In this document: positions 39,532 through 46,490 of the stretch, one piece after another
Layout of the letters: every line of letters begins with the position of its first letter
Position numbering within the stretch: the stretch's first letter is position 1
Source of the DNA: an uncultured Oscillibacter sp.
Lineage (GTDB): Bacteria > Bacillota > Clostridia > Oscillospirales > Oscillospiraceae
DNA length: 46,680 bases
Reading direction: 5' to 3'
Assembly (NCBI RefSeq): GCF_910579365.1
Contig: NZ_CAJTUX010000015.1
Span: forward strand, 1 to 46,680
Notes under the pieces: generated by a model
The model's input: the letters and a program-made list of their open reading frames with translations, nothing else
Told to the model about the DNA's origin: nothing
The model's database searches: none
Position numbers and translations under genes: made by a program

Positions 39532-41233
39532 AGTTGCCAACCCCTTCCAAAAAACGGTTTATTATTTCAGCGAATTCTTCTGGTGTTTTTGCCGAGTCTA
39601 ATTTTCCCATTTCAGACAAAAACGCTTTGGACAACCCAACAGGGTTATACTCTTCGGTTTTTTGCAGTATGTACACGGTCCCATTGTGCCCAACCGCCGT
39701 CAAAATTTTCATATCAAAGCGTTTCCCGAAGCCCTCTATGTCTGCCGGTGAAAATGTAAGCCCATCCGGATGGTTATGTATCAAGATATGTTCCCCAGAA
39801 TAGCGCGGCATGCGGATTTCTTGAACCCTTCCCATTCTCCGCTCCAGCAGCTTCATATCCAGTGAGTATATTGCCCCAGCCTCTATGCCAACCGGCTGAC
39901 CCTCCACAAACCGGAGTAAATCCTTGTGAGCTTCCTGCAAAAGGACGGCTTTCCCGGCGCTCCAACCGGACGGCGTTATCAGAGGCACCCGGCTGATTGC
40001 TTCCTCCGTAACGGGAATCCCTTGCACCCCTGTGCTTTTTAGTATACCATTTCCACCCGGATTTGCAAGTCCTCCAGTGGTGGCCCCTTTCATGGACCGC
40101 GTCCTTTCCGGCCTGGGCGTCAGGCCCGTTTTTTCGCAGAAGGCTTTGTATTCCCGCCCAAGGGCGGCGGACTTCTTCCGGGCCTGGGCGGCTCCCAGCT
40201 TGTCCCCCGCCTCCGTCATAGCGTCCCGTTCATCCTTGGCATACCGGATGGCCGTTTCCAGCTGACGCTGCTTCTGACTCGCATCATAGCGGGTCATTTC
40301 CCAGCCCTTCCACTCCACCGTCTCACTGCTCCGGCGGTTGATCTCCGACAGCTCCTTTTTGCTGTACACCGGACGGGAGACGCCGTAGATAATCGGCGTT
40401 GCGTAGTGGTGGCAGTTTAAGGTCCCGATAGGCCGTTTGAGGCCGCTGTTGATGCGGTCCCACTCCGCCTTGCGGTACTGTCGCCCTTGGATGTCAATGT
40501 GGTCTGGGGCGCACAAGGCATGAGCGGAGATTTCCACGCCGTCGGCCCCGAAGCGACGCCCGGTCTCCTCCATCATCTCCCCATTCAGCCGCCGCACGCC
40601 CTCCAGGATATTCATTCGGGCTTGGCTGTCCAGGCGGCGGGAGTATCCGGAATCGAACGTCACCCGCCGGAGGCCGCTTTTCGCCATGTCCTTGACGGTG
40701 GAGCGGACGGCGGTGTGGTAGTCCACTGTTCCTATTTTCAAAAAGGTAATGGCCCGGTCAATGGCGGATATGTAGTACTCTCGGAGAGGAAGCACAGTCC
40801 GGCCCCGCTTGAAACCGATCATGTACGTGTTGCTGATGTTGGTGACGCCGTCCATGGCCTGAGCCTTTGCCGCCCGGACGAAGGATTCCAGCGCGGCCAC
40901 CTGGGCATAGTTTTGGATAGGGTCCATATCCCTGGCAACAAAGTAGACGCTGGCAAAGTCCAGGTTTTCAGCCGCCACCTCCTCAAACAGAGCGTCGATG
41001 TCTTTGACGTTCTGTTTGGTGATCCGGGCAATCTCCGCCTCAATGGCTCGTAGGTCCCCGGCGGCGTACTCCACGGCGCTTTTCAGCCTGTGCGCGTCCG
41101 CCGCGCCGATATCGCCGATCTTGCGTAGCCGCTCACAGATTCGCAGCACCACATAGCGGTTCAGCGCCTCCAGGTTTTCCACAATGGGGTCCGGCAGGCC
41201 CTCTATCCAGGATTCATTTAACAGGCGGCTCAC
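39503..41233 (-). CDS. Phage minor capsid protein 2 (MuF-like) with C-terminal JAB-like domain
   Basis: The GTG start at 41233 follows GGAAGGAGACACACC. The first 360 residues match phage minor capsid protein 2 (PF06152), with FDSGYSRRLDSQARMNILEG, RRFGADGVEISAHALCAPDH and GTLNCHHYATPIIYGVSRP. After a linker with an Arg/Pro-rich part (residues about 375-415) comes a different domain, about 100 residues, with GEHILIHNHPDGLTFSPADI. HNHP (486-489) followed by S and D is the JAMM/JAB metal-site pattern of RadC and related peptidases or nucleic-acid enzymes. Head proteins fused to effector domains are known as MuF polymorphic toxins of temperate phages. Activity here is inferred. Confidence 0.82.
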   Translation of the reverse strand: MSRLLNESWIEGLPDPIVENLEALNRYVVLRICERLRKIGDIGAADAHRLKSAVEYAAGDLRAIEAEIARITKQNVKDIDALFEEVAAENLDFASVYFVARDMDPIQNYAQVAALESFVRAAKAQAMDGVTNISNTYMIGFKRGRTVLPLREYYISAIDRAITFLKIGTVDYHTAVRSTVKDMAKSGLRRVTFDSGYSRRLDSQARMNILEGVRRLNGEMMEETGRRFGADGVEISAHALCAPDHIDIQGRQYRKAEWDRINSGLKRPIGTLNCHHYATPIIYGVSRPVYSKKELSEINRRSSETVEWKGWEMTRYDASQKQRQLETAIRYAKDERDAMTEAGDKLGAAQARKKSAALGREYKAFCEKTGLTPRPERTRSMKGATTGGLANPGGNGILKSTGVQGIPVTEEAISRVPLITPSGWSAGKAVLLQEAHKDLLRFVEGQPVGIEAGAIYSLDMKLLERRMGRVQEIRMPRYSGEHILIHNHPDGLTFSPADIEGFGKRFDMKILTAVGHNGTVYILQKTEEYNPVGLSKAFLSEMGKLDSAKTPEEFAEIINRFLEGVGNYGVRFISGR

Positions 41234-41259
41234 GGTGTGTCTCCTTCCGCATAAAGAAT

Positions 41260-41289
41260 CCCCGCTACCTCATATCGAGATAGCGGGGG
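41260..41289 (-). terminator. Hairpin terminator of antirepressor unit, carries the boundary motif
   Basis: CCCCGCTA and TAGCGGGG form an 8-bp stem around a 13-nt loop; on the minus strand ATTCTTTATG follows. The segment 41268-41286 is a perfect 19-nt reverse complement of 43056-43074 at the other end of the cassette. Confidence 0.6.
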
Positions 41290-41297
41290 TGGGCCGG

Positions 41298-42074
41298 TCA
41301 TGCGTCGTCGCCCAGGAACATGTTGACAAAATACTGCTGGCCTTTCCCGGTCACTTTCGGGGTCTTGTTGACGCTGGTGTGTCCGTCGGCGTGGTTGATG
41401 ACGGTTTCCTTGATCTCGAACAGGCCCATTTCCATGGCTTTCTGAGTAGGCATATTATAGTCGTTCCCTTTGCGCCTGATGAGGAAGCCCTTTTCCCGCA
41501 GCGTCTCAAAGAGCCGGTTCTGCCCTGTCTCAATACCATTCTGTTTCAGCAGCTTCGCCATTTCGCCCACAAGGATGGAGCTCTTGGAGGCAGTAACAGA
41601 ATCCGCAAACAGGACTTTGGGACGGTCGGCCTCCGCCTGGACTTCCAGGGCCTTGCGCTTCTCTTGTTCGTCCTTCAAGGCAGTCAACAGCTTAATGCCA
41701 AACTCGGGTGAGGTAATCATCCTGTCCAGCGTATCAGGGGTCATGTAGGCTCCGTGCCTGCGGATGGAGGGGATCACTTCATCCGCAATCTTGGCCTGAA
41801 ATGCTTCCGCAACAGCGTTCTTTGCCTTCATGGCAAGGCGGTAGAAAATGTTTTCGGAGATGTAATCGGGGAGCTTATCACCGTCGCAACTTGTTGCGAT
41901 GCCAAAATCTGACAGGTATTTTCGCACTGTACGCCAACGAACACATTCATTTCCGCTTGCGGCGGTTTCGGTAAACCCCAGCCCACGGGCACAAGTTTCG
42001 AGGTTCAGGTAGGCCACGCCGTCCTTCTCATAGCACTCGATACCCTTGATGTTCATAATTTCCAGTTCATTCAT
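41298..42074 (-). CDS. Phage antirepressor (BRO-N / KilAC type)
   Basis: The 258-aa product starts MNELEIMNIKGIECYEKDGV; the start at 42074 follows AAAGGAGGCTATTTAGC. The N-terminal half is a BRO/ANT-type domain (VAYLNLETCARGLGFTETAA, VRKYLSDFGI). The C-terminal half is a KilAC (ANT) domain (LVGEMAKLLKQNGIETGQNR, LFETLREKGFLIRRKGNDYN). Such proteins bind and neutralise repressors. It lies between portal and MuF genes, where no late gene is expected, and diverges from the ribbon-helix-helix gene at 42672. The pair looks like a self-contained antirepressor/repressor switch. Confidence 0.85.
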   Translation of the reverse strand: MNELEIMNIKGIECYEKDGVAYLNLETCARGLGFTETAASGNECVRWRTVRKYLSDFGIATSCDGDKLPDYISENIFYRLAMKAKNAVAEAFQAKIADEVIPSIRRHGAYMTPDTLDRMITSPEFGIKLLTALKDEQEKRKALEVQAEADRPKVLFADSVTASKSSILVGEMAKLLKQNGIETGQNRLFETLREKGFLIRRKGNDYNMPTQKAMEMGLFEIKETVINHADGHTSVNKTPKVTGKGQQYFVNMFLGDDA

Positions 42075-42075
42075 G

Positions 42076-42282
42076 CTAAATAGCCTCCTTTTTAATCGGC
42101 TGTGCGGCAAGCACCAGTTCAAAAACGCCCTCCTTCTCGGCGCGGACGTTATCAACAAGGTAACTGCCCCACACTTCCACTTCAATGCTGTTGCGGAAGT
42201 TGAAGTAAACAAGGTCTCCGTTCCAGCTGATATTGACCTCGTTTACTCCTCCAAGCATCGCAATCATTTCTTTTACGGTCAT
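42076..42282 (-). CDS. Small protein of antirepressor unit, 68 aa
   Basis: The product (MTVKEMIAMLGGVNEVNISW, NGDLVYFNFRNSIEVEVWGS) is a small alpha/beta protein. AAGGAGGATTTTCACC precedes the ATG. It ends two bases before the antirepressor start, and the two are probably co-translated from the promoter near 42.55 kb. Function unknown. Confidence 0.65.
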   Translation of the reverse strand: MTVKEMIAMLGGVNEVNISWNGDLVYFNFRNSIEVEVWGSYLVDNVRAEKEGVFELVLAAQPIKKEAI

Positions 42283-42378
42283 GGTGAAAATCCTCCTTGC
42301 ATTTCATCCCACGCCCATGCTATACTGGTGGTGGGAGGCTTTCTATTTGGGAGGGGCCGGTTTCCCGGCCCCATGGCC

Positions 42379-42465
42379 TTACTTGGGCCAATTGGCTACT
42401 AGGGCTTCGTGGAGACTCTTATAAGTCTTGCCCTTATAGTACCACACGCCGTGGTAATGTCTCAT
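42379..42465 (-). CDS. Small basic/aromatic peptide, 28 aa
   Basis: ATG 42465 follows GGGAGGCAAGGC. The peptide starts MRHYHGVWYYKGKTYKSLHE and ends NWPK. It is the first frame after the leftward promoter of the antirepressor unit. A GGGGCCGG/CCGGCCCC hairpin (about 42353-42372) follows its stop. The excellent ribosome-binding site and position support translation; function unknown. Confidence 0.6.
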   Translation of the reverse strand: MRHYHGVWYYKGKTYKSLHEALVANWPK

Positions 42466-42546
42466 GCCTTGCCTCCCTTCTTCTCTCCGGTCTCGTACAC
42501 CGGAGAGATTTTATTTGTCTTGGGGTTTCCCCCCTTGACAATACCT

Positions 42547-42651
42547 ATTATAGCATAATGACATCAATATGCAATCGACATTTTACATAAAGATATCAAT
42601 ATGCAATTGTTTGGTTTGCATATTGATATCACGGCGTGACAGGTATATAAT
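42547..42651. promoter_or_regulatory. Divergent promoters with three operator copies
   Basis: Rightward promoter: TTGATA (42623-42628), 17-bp spacer, TATAAT (42646-42651). Leftward promoter: TTGCAT (reverse of 42569-42574), 16-bp spacer, TATAAT (reverse of 42547-42552). An operator of the form ATATCAATATGCAA occurs three times: 42561-42574 (over the leftward -35), 42592-42606, and inverted at 42616-42630 (over the rightward -35). The second and third form a perfect 15-bp inverted repeat. One DNA-binding protein could thus shut both directions, as expected for the ribbon-helix-helix gene product. Confidence 0.75.
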
Positions 42652-42671
42652 AAGTATTGGGGGGTGAAAGG

Positions 42672-42866
42672 ATGGGCGGGAAAAATAGCTATGAAAGCAT
42701 CAAACGATACCAGGATAAAGCGTATGATGCAATCCCATTACGCGTCCATAAAGGGAAAAAGGATACCATCAAAGCCCACGCCGCCGCTCAGGGTGAATCC
42801 GTCAACGCTTTTATCAACCGAGCTATTGACCATGAAATGGAGCGGGACAAGGAAGGAGGTGACTAG
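42672..42866 (+). CDS. Ribbon-helix-helix (Arc-like) repressor, cassette 2
   Basis: ATG 42672 is preferred to a TTG five codons upstream. The 64-aa product (MGGKNSYESIKRYQDKAYDA) has the strand DAIPLRVHKG and two helices (KKDTIKAHAAAQGESVNAFI, NRAIDHEMERD), a typical ribbon-helix-helix fold. It faces the antirepressor genes across the operator array and is the likely repressor of both promoters. The gene for the 49-aa partner starts three bases after its stop. Confidence 0.75.
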   Translation: MGGKNSYESIKRYQDKAYDAIPLRVHKGKKDTIKAHAAAQGESVNAFINRAIDHEMERDKEGGD

Positions 42867-42868
42867 GA

Positions 42869-43018
42869 ATGACGGAGAAAGAACGTAAAGACACAAAGAT
42901 GGCCACGATCTACGAATTGCGGTTACTTTTTACCAACGGGGAAAAGCAAACCTACACCGTCGAGGAAATTGCCGAGCTTCTGGACAAGATCGCAGCCGCG
43001 AAAGACCAGGAAACCTGA
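42869..43018 (+). CDS. Small helical protein, cassette 2 (49 aa)
   Basis: ATG 42869 follows AAGGAGGTGACTAGGA. The product (MTEKERKDTKMATIYELRLL, FTNGEKQTYTVEEIAELLDK) is paralogous to the protein at 33982. In cassette 2 it follows the ribbon-helix-helix gene, while in cassette 1 it precedes it. The function is unknown. Confidence 0.7.
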   Translation: MTEKERKDTKMATIYELRLLFTNGEKQTYTVEEIAELLDKIAAAKDQET

Positions 43019-43028
43019 TTTCAGAGAG

Positions 43029-43055
43029 CCGGGGAGTAATCCCCGGTTTTCTTTT
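43029..43055 (+). terminator. Intrinsic terminator of cassette 2
   Basis: CCGGGG and CCCCGG pair around AGTAAT and are followed by TTTTCTTTT on the plus strand. It prevents the cassette transcript from running into portal antisense. Confidence 0.8.
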
Positions 43056-43083
43056 CCGCTATCTCGATATGAGGCTGTCAAGG
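43056..43083. repeat. Cassette boundary motif, copy 2
   Basis: CCGCTATCTCGATATGAGG (43056-43074) is a perfect inverted copy of 41268-41286. Its longer form from 43060 to 43083 matches 34359-34382 in 20 of 24 positions. It lies just after the cassette-2 terminator and just before the portal stop. Confidence 0.65.
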
Positions 43084-43100
43084 TGCAATGTTGATAAGTG

Positions 43101-44492
43101 TCAGTCGGAGGGCGAGCCAGCGGCTTCCTCCATGTACTCCGCTCCGCTCTCCTCGGCGATTTGTTTTACCCGTTCTTTTGCGGCCTCGTAGTCCTGGTCC
43201 ATGGTGTAAGATCGAACTTCTGCTGTATCAACAGCGCCTAACCCGTGGGCAAGTACAAGCTGATTGAATCGTTCGTTCAGCTGCTCAATATAAGCCGTAG
43301 ACCAATCATACTGAACGTTCCACGGGCCAATTGGGGAAAGGTTGTTCCGGTTTGCGATGGCCTCCACCGCGTCCAGCAGGTCATTGGTGCCCTTCTCCAA
43401 CTGGCGGCGGAATTTTGTGATTACCGAAAAGGTGTTGCTCAGCGCCGCCCGCATTTCCGTGGCCGTGGCGTAGGAGGTCGTCGGCGGCGTCAGGATGCCC
43501 TGGGAGAGGCCCGCCAGCAGCTCCACCATGCGGTTGTTGACCTCGATGCCCTTCTCCAGGTCGGCGGAGCGGATGTCCGGAGTGTGTTCCTGGAGAAGGT
43601 CATCCTTATTCCCCACACCCTTCATCAGCATAAACATGTTTTTCTTTCCGTCGGGGTATATGGGATTTCCCTTCCCATCCTTGTCCACCAAGGTCTTGCT
43701 GATAAATGTCAACTTCTCACCGCTGGCATACTCCCGGTTAAATCGGTTGTATGCCTCCACAGCCTGGGACATAACGCCGTCCAGACCGTTTGTAATCTTC
43801 ACGCCGCCCACTCCGTTGACATCGGCCCGGTTTACGGCTGGGCTCTTGTATCGGCCAAACAGAGGTTTCTGAACGCCTGGAATGATTTCTTCTGCCGGGA
43901 TGTCCGCCCAGGCGGGAACCTCCGTCAGAGGGATTTCCTTTCCGTTTCGAAAAGCCATGTTGCGGATGATCAGAGCGTCCACGATCTTTCCATCGACGGT
44001 CTCTGACTGGCGCACCATCTGAAGTTGGAACCGCTCATACGCAGGGCCTTGGTTTTCCTTGATTTCCCCAAGCTTCATGATGCAGGACAGGATATCGTTG
44101 CCTATGGACTCGCAAACAACAAAGTCGCTGTTTTTGATGATGTCCACGCCCAGCCTTTTCCCGTCGGTGTAGGGTAAAATGATGCAGTCCCCGGTCCCGA
44201 GGGCTACCTCAGCGGCTATATCCATTTGGCTGCCAAGGTAGTAATCTAGGAACGATTGCATAAAGCGGGCGCGGGCGCTGACACCCTCTATCGCGATATC
44301 GCTGTCCTGCAAAGAAAGCGTCGCCAGCTTCCCGGCAATGACCGCCGTCAGGGATATGTTGGTCACATTGCCCCTTTTGTCAATCGCGTCCCCGGCGCGG
44401 AGGGTGTAATCGTCCAAAGACAGCGGCTTATCCTGGAGCTGGAGCCCAAACCGCTCCGCGATCTTTACGATGATGCTTTGGAACAGGTTCAA
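43101..44492 (-). CDS. Phage portal protein (SPP1 Gp6-like)
   Basis: The 463-aa product (MNLFQSIIVKIAERFGLQLQ) has the features of SPP1-type portals: IAGKLATLSLQDSDIAIEGV, DIAAEVALGTGDCIILPYTD near the N-terminal third, the central helix (VNNRMVELLAGLSQGILTPP, TTSYATATEMRAALSNTFSV) and a C-terminal helical crown ending EEAAGSPSD. It forms the dodecameric DNA channel at the capsid vertex. It starts 4 nt after the terminase stop, so packaging genes were in one operon. Confidence 0.88.
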   Translation of the reverse strand: MNLFQSIIVKIAERFGLQLQDKPLSLDDYTLRAGDAIDKRGNVTNISLTAVIAGKLATLSLQDSDIAIEGVSARARFMQSFLDYYLGSQMDIAAEVALGTGDCIILPYTDGKRLGVDIIKNSDFVVCESIGNDILSCIMKLGEIKENQGPAYERFQLQMVRQSETVDGKIVDALIIRNMAFRNGKEIPLTEVPAWADIPAEEIIPGVQKPLFGRYKSPAVNRADVNGVGGVKITNGLDGVMSQAVEAYNRFNREYASGEKLTFISKTLVDKDGKGNPIYPDGKKNMFMLMKGVGNKDDLLQEHTPDIRSADLEKGIEVNNRMVELLAGLSQGILTPPTTSYATATEMRAALSNTFSVITKFRRQLEKGTNDLLDAVEAIANRNNLSPIGPWNVQYDWSTAYIEQLNERFNQLVLAHGLGAVDTAEVRSYTMDQDYEAAKERVKQIAEESGAEYMEEAAGSPSD

Positions 44493-44496
44493 AGGC

Positions 44497-44850
44497 TCAC
44501 CCCCAATTTAACCAGTCGAATTCATTTCGCAAAATCGTGTGGCAAAAGTAGCGTGTTTCGTCCATGGCGTGGTCGTTCTCCTTGACCACTTCTTCTTTTA
44601 AAACGTCGTCGTTATCGGCAGCCCAGGCATAGAGGCCGAATTCCGAAATGCAGTTTGTACAGGCGGACCCGATTTTGAGCCGCCCAGCCGACAGCAGGGA
44701 GGAAACCGTGGCGATTCCCGGCAGCACGTCGTTTACAGCCTTCGCCACCGCAAAAATCCCGTGCCGGTTGACTGTGGTGATGAAGCTGGAGGCGGAGGGG
44801 TCGACGACCATCAGTTCTATGGGCAGGTCCCCCGCCACCTCCACCATTAA
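44497..44850 (-). pseudogene. Large terminase subunit, only the C-terminal nuclease part
   Basis: The frame from about 44850 reads VEVAGDLPIELMVVDPSASS, then FITTVNRHGIFAVAKAVNDV, CTNCISEFGLYAWAADNDD and KENDHAMDETRYFCHTILRN, the RNase-H-like nuclease domain of TerL with its Asp residues (VVDPSAS, DHAMDETRY). Upstream the frame meets a TAG within 24 bases and the sequence no longer resembles terminase. The ATPase half and the small subunit are absent. The break at 44850 is either a real rearrangement or an assembly join. The protein could not package DNA. Confidence 0.75.
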
Positions 44851-44879
44851 AATCGCTGGTCGAACCCAAAGCTATGAGA

Positions 44880-45148
44880 TCATTGTCTTGTGGCATGGGT
44901 TCTGGCTGGCCCTCGACTTGACCGCTCAGGTTTGACCTGGGCGGTCAAGCCGCGTTTTAGGGAGGTCAGGCCGTCGCGGGTGACCTCGGTCCCGATCATG
45001 CGGTAGCGGTAGGACTGACCGAGCTTGTCCCTTGCGGTGAATTCCGTTCCAGTGAAGAGCACGACCTGGCCGCCAGCCGCTTCGAGCTTCTCCTCGGCGC
45101 TAATGCGCGGAGGCAATTTTTCACGTAACTGCTTAGATAGTGCCATCA
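44880..45148 (-). CDS. Orphan ORF of phage-like composition next to terminase break
   Basis: The frame begins ATG 45146 (or TTG 45149, over the transposase stop): MALSKQLREKLPPRISAEEK, then LEAAGGQVVLFTGTEFTARD. It is beta-rich afterwards and loses plausible coding at a hairpin (44917-44949). A different frame after the hairpin (QPEPMPQDNDLIALGSTSDF) looks more natural. The codon use is like the phage early genes at the left end of the window. It might be an early phage protein cut by the rearrangement. No family is recognised. Confidence 0.4.
44917..44949. repeat. 15-bp inverted repeat with 3-nt loop
   Basis: CTTGACCGC-T-CAGGT and ACCTG-G-GCGGTCAAG form a 15-bp stem with one T-G wobble and a TTG loop. 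It has no T-run on either side, so it is not an ordinary terminator. It lies at the patchwork junction and inside the orphan ORF. Confidence 0.7.
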
Positions 45149-45640
45149 ATCAATGAGGAGCCAAATAGCAATACAACGAATTTGGACAGCAGCGACGAAG
45201 GAGGCGACATTTTTAGCGCAGCGCGCAGCAATGCCGCGCCAACGTTTGAGAAGAAGAAAAGCGTTCTCAACGAGATGACGAAGTTTGTAAAGATATTTAT
45301 CGAATTCACGTAATTCTTTGCGGTTTTTCTTTGGAGGGATGACTGGCGTCATCCCCTCGTCAGCAGCTTTGAGAAGGATTGCATCGGTATCATAGCCCCG
45401 ATCAGCCAAAAGATATTCCGCTTGGAATCCCTCGATCAACTGCGCTGCAATTGTGCAATCCGCTGTGGTACCAGAAGTGACAAAGAATCGCACCGGCATA
45501 CCATGCGCATCCACGGCCAGATGTATCTTGGTGTTGAGCCCCCTTTTGTACGGCCCATGGCTTGATTTCCACCTCGAGCGCCAGCAGCGTCAGGATGTAC
45601 TTTGACATGACTGGCGTCGATCATCAGCTGTTCTGTCTGC
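45146..45640 (-). pseudogene. IS5-family (IS427-like) transposase fragment, frameshifted
   Basis: The reading MIDASHVKVHPDAAGARGGN, QAMGRTKGG, then in the -1 frame LNTKIHLAVDAHGMPVRFFV, LIEGFQAEYLLADRGYDTDA and LVENAFLLLKRWRGIAARCA is the DDE domain of an IS5-type transposase, with D, D and E in MIDAS, LADRGYD and VENAF. The frame changes at AAAAGGGGG (about 45545), where IS427-group elements use programmed -1 frameshifting between orfA and orfB. The first 75 or so residues are missing, so it cannot transpose. No terminal inverted repeat could be defined. Confidence 0.75.
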
Positions 45641-46149
45641 TCCATATTTTTATCGGGTTCCGACAACAATTCCGCCAAATGATCAAGTTCATACAACTCA
45701 CGTTCACGCAGCGCCTGTATGCCGCCGCGAAGATATAAGGTCTGATAAGAATAAAAAATTTCATTGTTCATCAAGGCATGAAAATCCATGAACAAATAAT
45801 CGCATAAACCTTCCAAAGCGGTTGGTGTAAAAACGTCTAATTTTTTATTTAATGTGTTTTGTCTCATACCAATCCATGCTTCGGACGCGGTTACAAACTT
45901 CCGGCGCGGTAAATCAAATTGGCTGCAACCAAAACGGTTTTCATACTCATAATAACCATCAACATCTGCCAAAACCCATCTGTTTTCATTCAAATCCCAG
46001 TATTCGTTAACCCAATGCTCCATATAGCTGTCACCCTCATCACCATAATCCATAAATCCAGCTCTGGGGCGGCAGGGGGATTCAATGGGTGTGTAATTTG
46101 ATCGCACACTAATCTCCCTATGGAAGGTATGCCGTCTGGTAGTGATCAT
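45640..46149 (-). pseudogene. Transglutaminase-like protein remnant
   Basis: The reading PCRPRAGFMDYGDEGDSYME, HWVNEYWDLNENRWVLADVD holds the His and Asp of a transglutaminase triad (ME-HW and ADVDG). It then continues through a helical C-terminal part to about YELDHLAELLSEPDK. The catalytic Cys region upstream is absent, because the sequence before SPCRPRAGF does not resemble the family. The C-terminus runs in frame into the transposase. It is a host gene cut at both ends. Confidence 0.65.
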
Positions 46150-46425
46150 ATAAAATCCTTATATACCCCTACATAGGTATAAATGCTGGTTTCCAAATAA
46201 CGCTGGCATATTTCTCTGTTCATGTAATTTTTTGACCTCCCGGTATTTTTAGAGGTAGATGTCCGCTCTGATAAAATGCTGTCAAAATAAAAAATTACGT
46301 CAATGAAAAAATGTTCGCCTGTTTACCGTTCCATTTCGCTCCAGGTACTCCGGAACCGGTTCGCGGTCTGCCCAAGAGCCATCTTCGCGCTTGTAGGATC
46401 GATACCGCAGTTTACAATTTATGCC
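46150..46425. other. Gene-free stretch
   Basis: No gene or clear repeat is seen. It separates the transglutaminase remnant (minus) from the response-regulator gene (plus). Confidence 0.4.
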
Positions 46426-46455
46426 TTGTATTGCCCTCTGGCTTTCCTATATAAT
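46426..46455 (+). promoter_or_regulatory. Promoter of the response-regulator gene
   Basis: TTGTAT (46426-46431), an 18-bp spacer and TATAAT (46450-46455) lie 35 bp before ATG 46491; AGGAGA supplies the ribosome-binding site. Confidence 0.65.
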
Positions 46456-46490
46456 TTGGATTAACGCTACCAAGCTCAGGAGACGCAAGT

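Noticed and set aside
42297..42590. A 97-codon plus-strand frame upstream of cassette 2
   Set aside because: It runs through the hairpin, the antisense of the 28-aa gene and the operators; composition is not protein-like.
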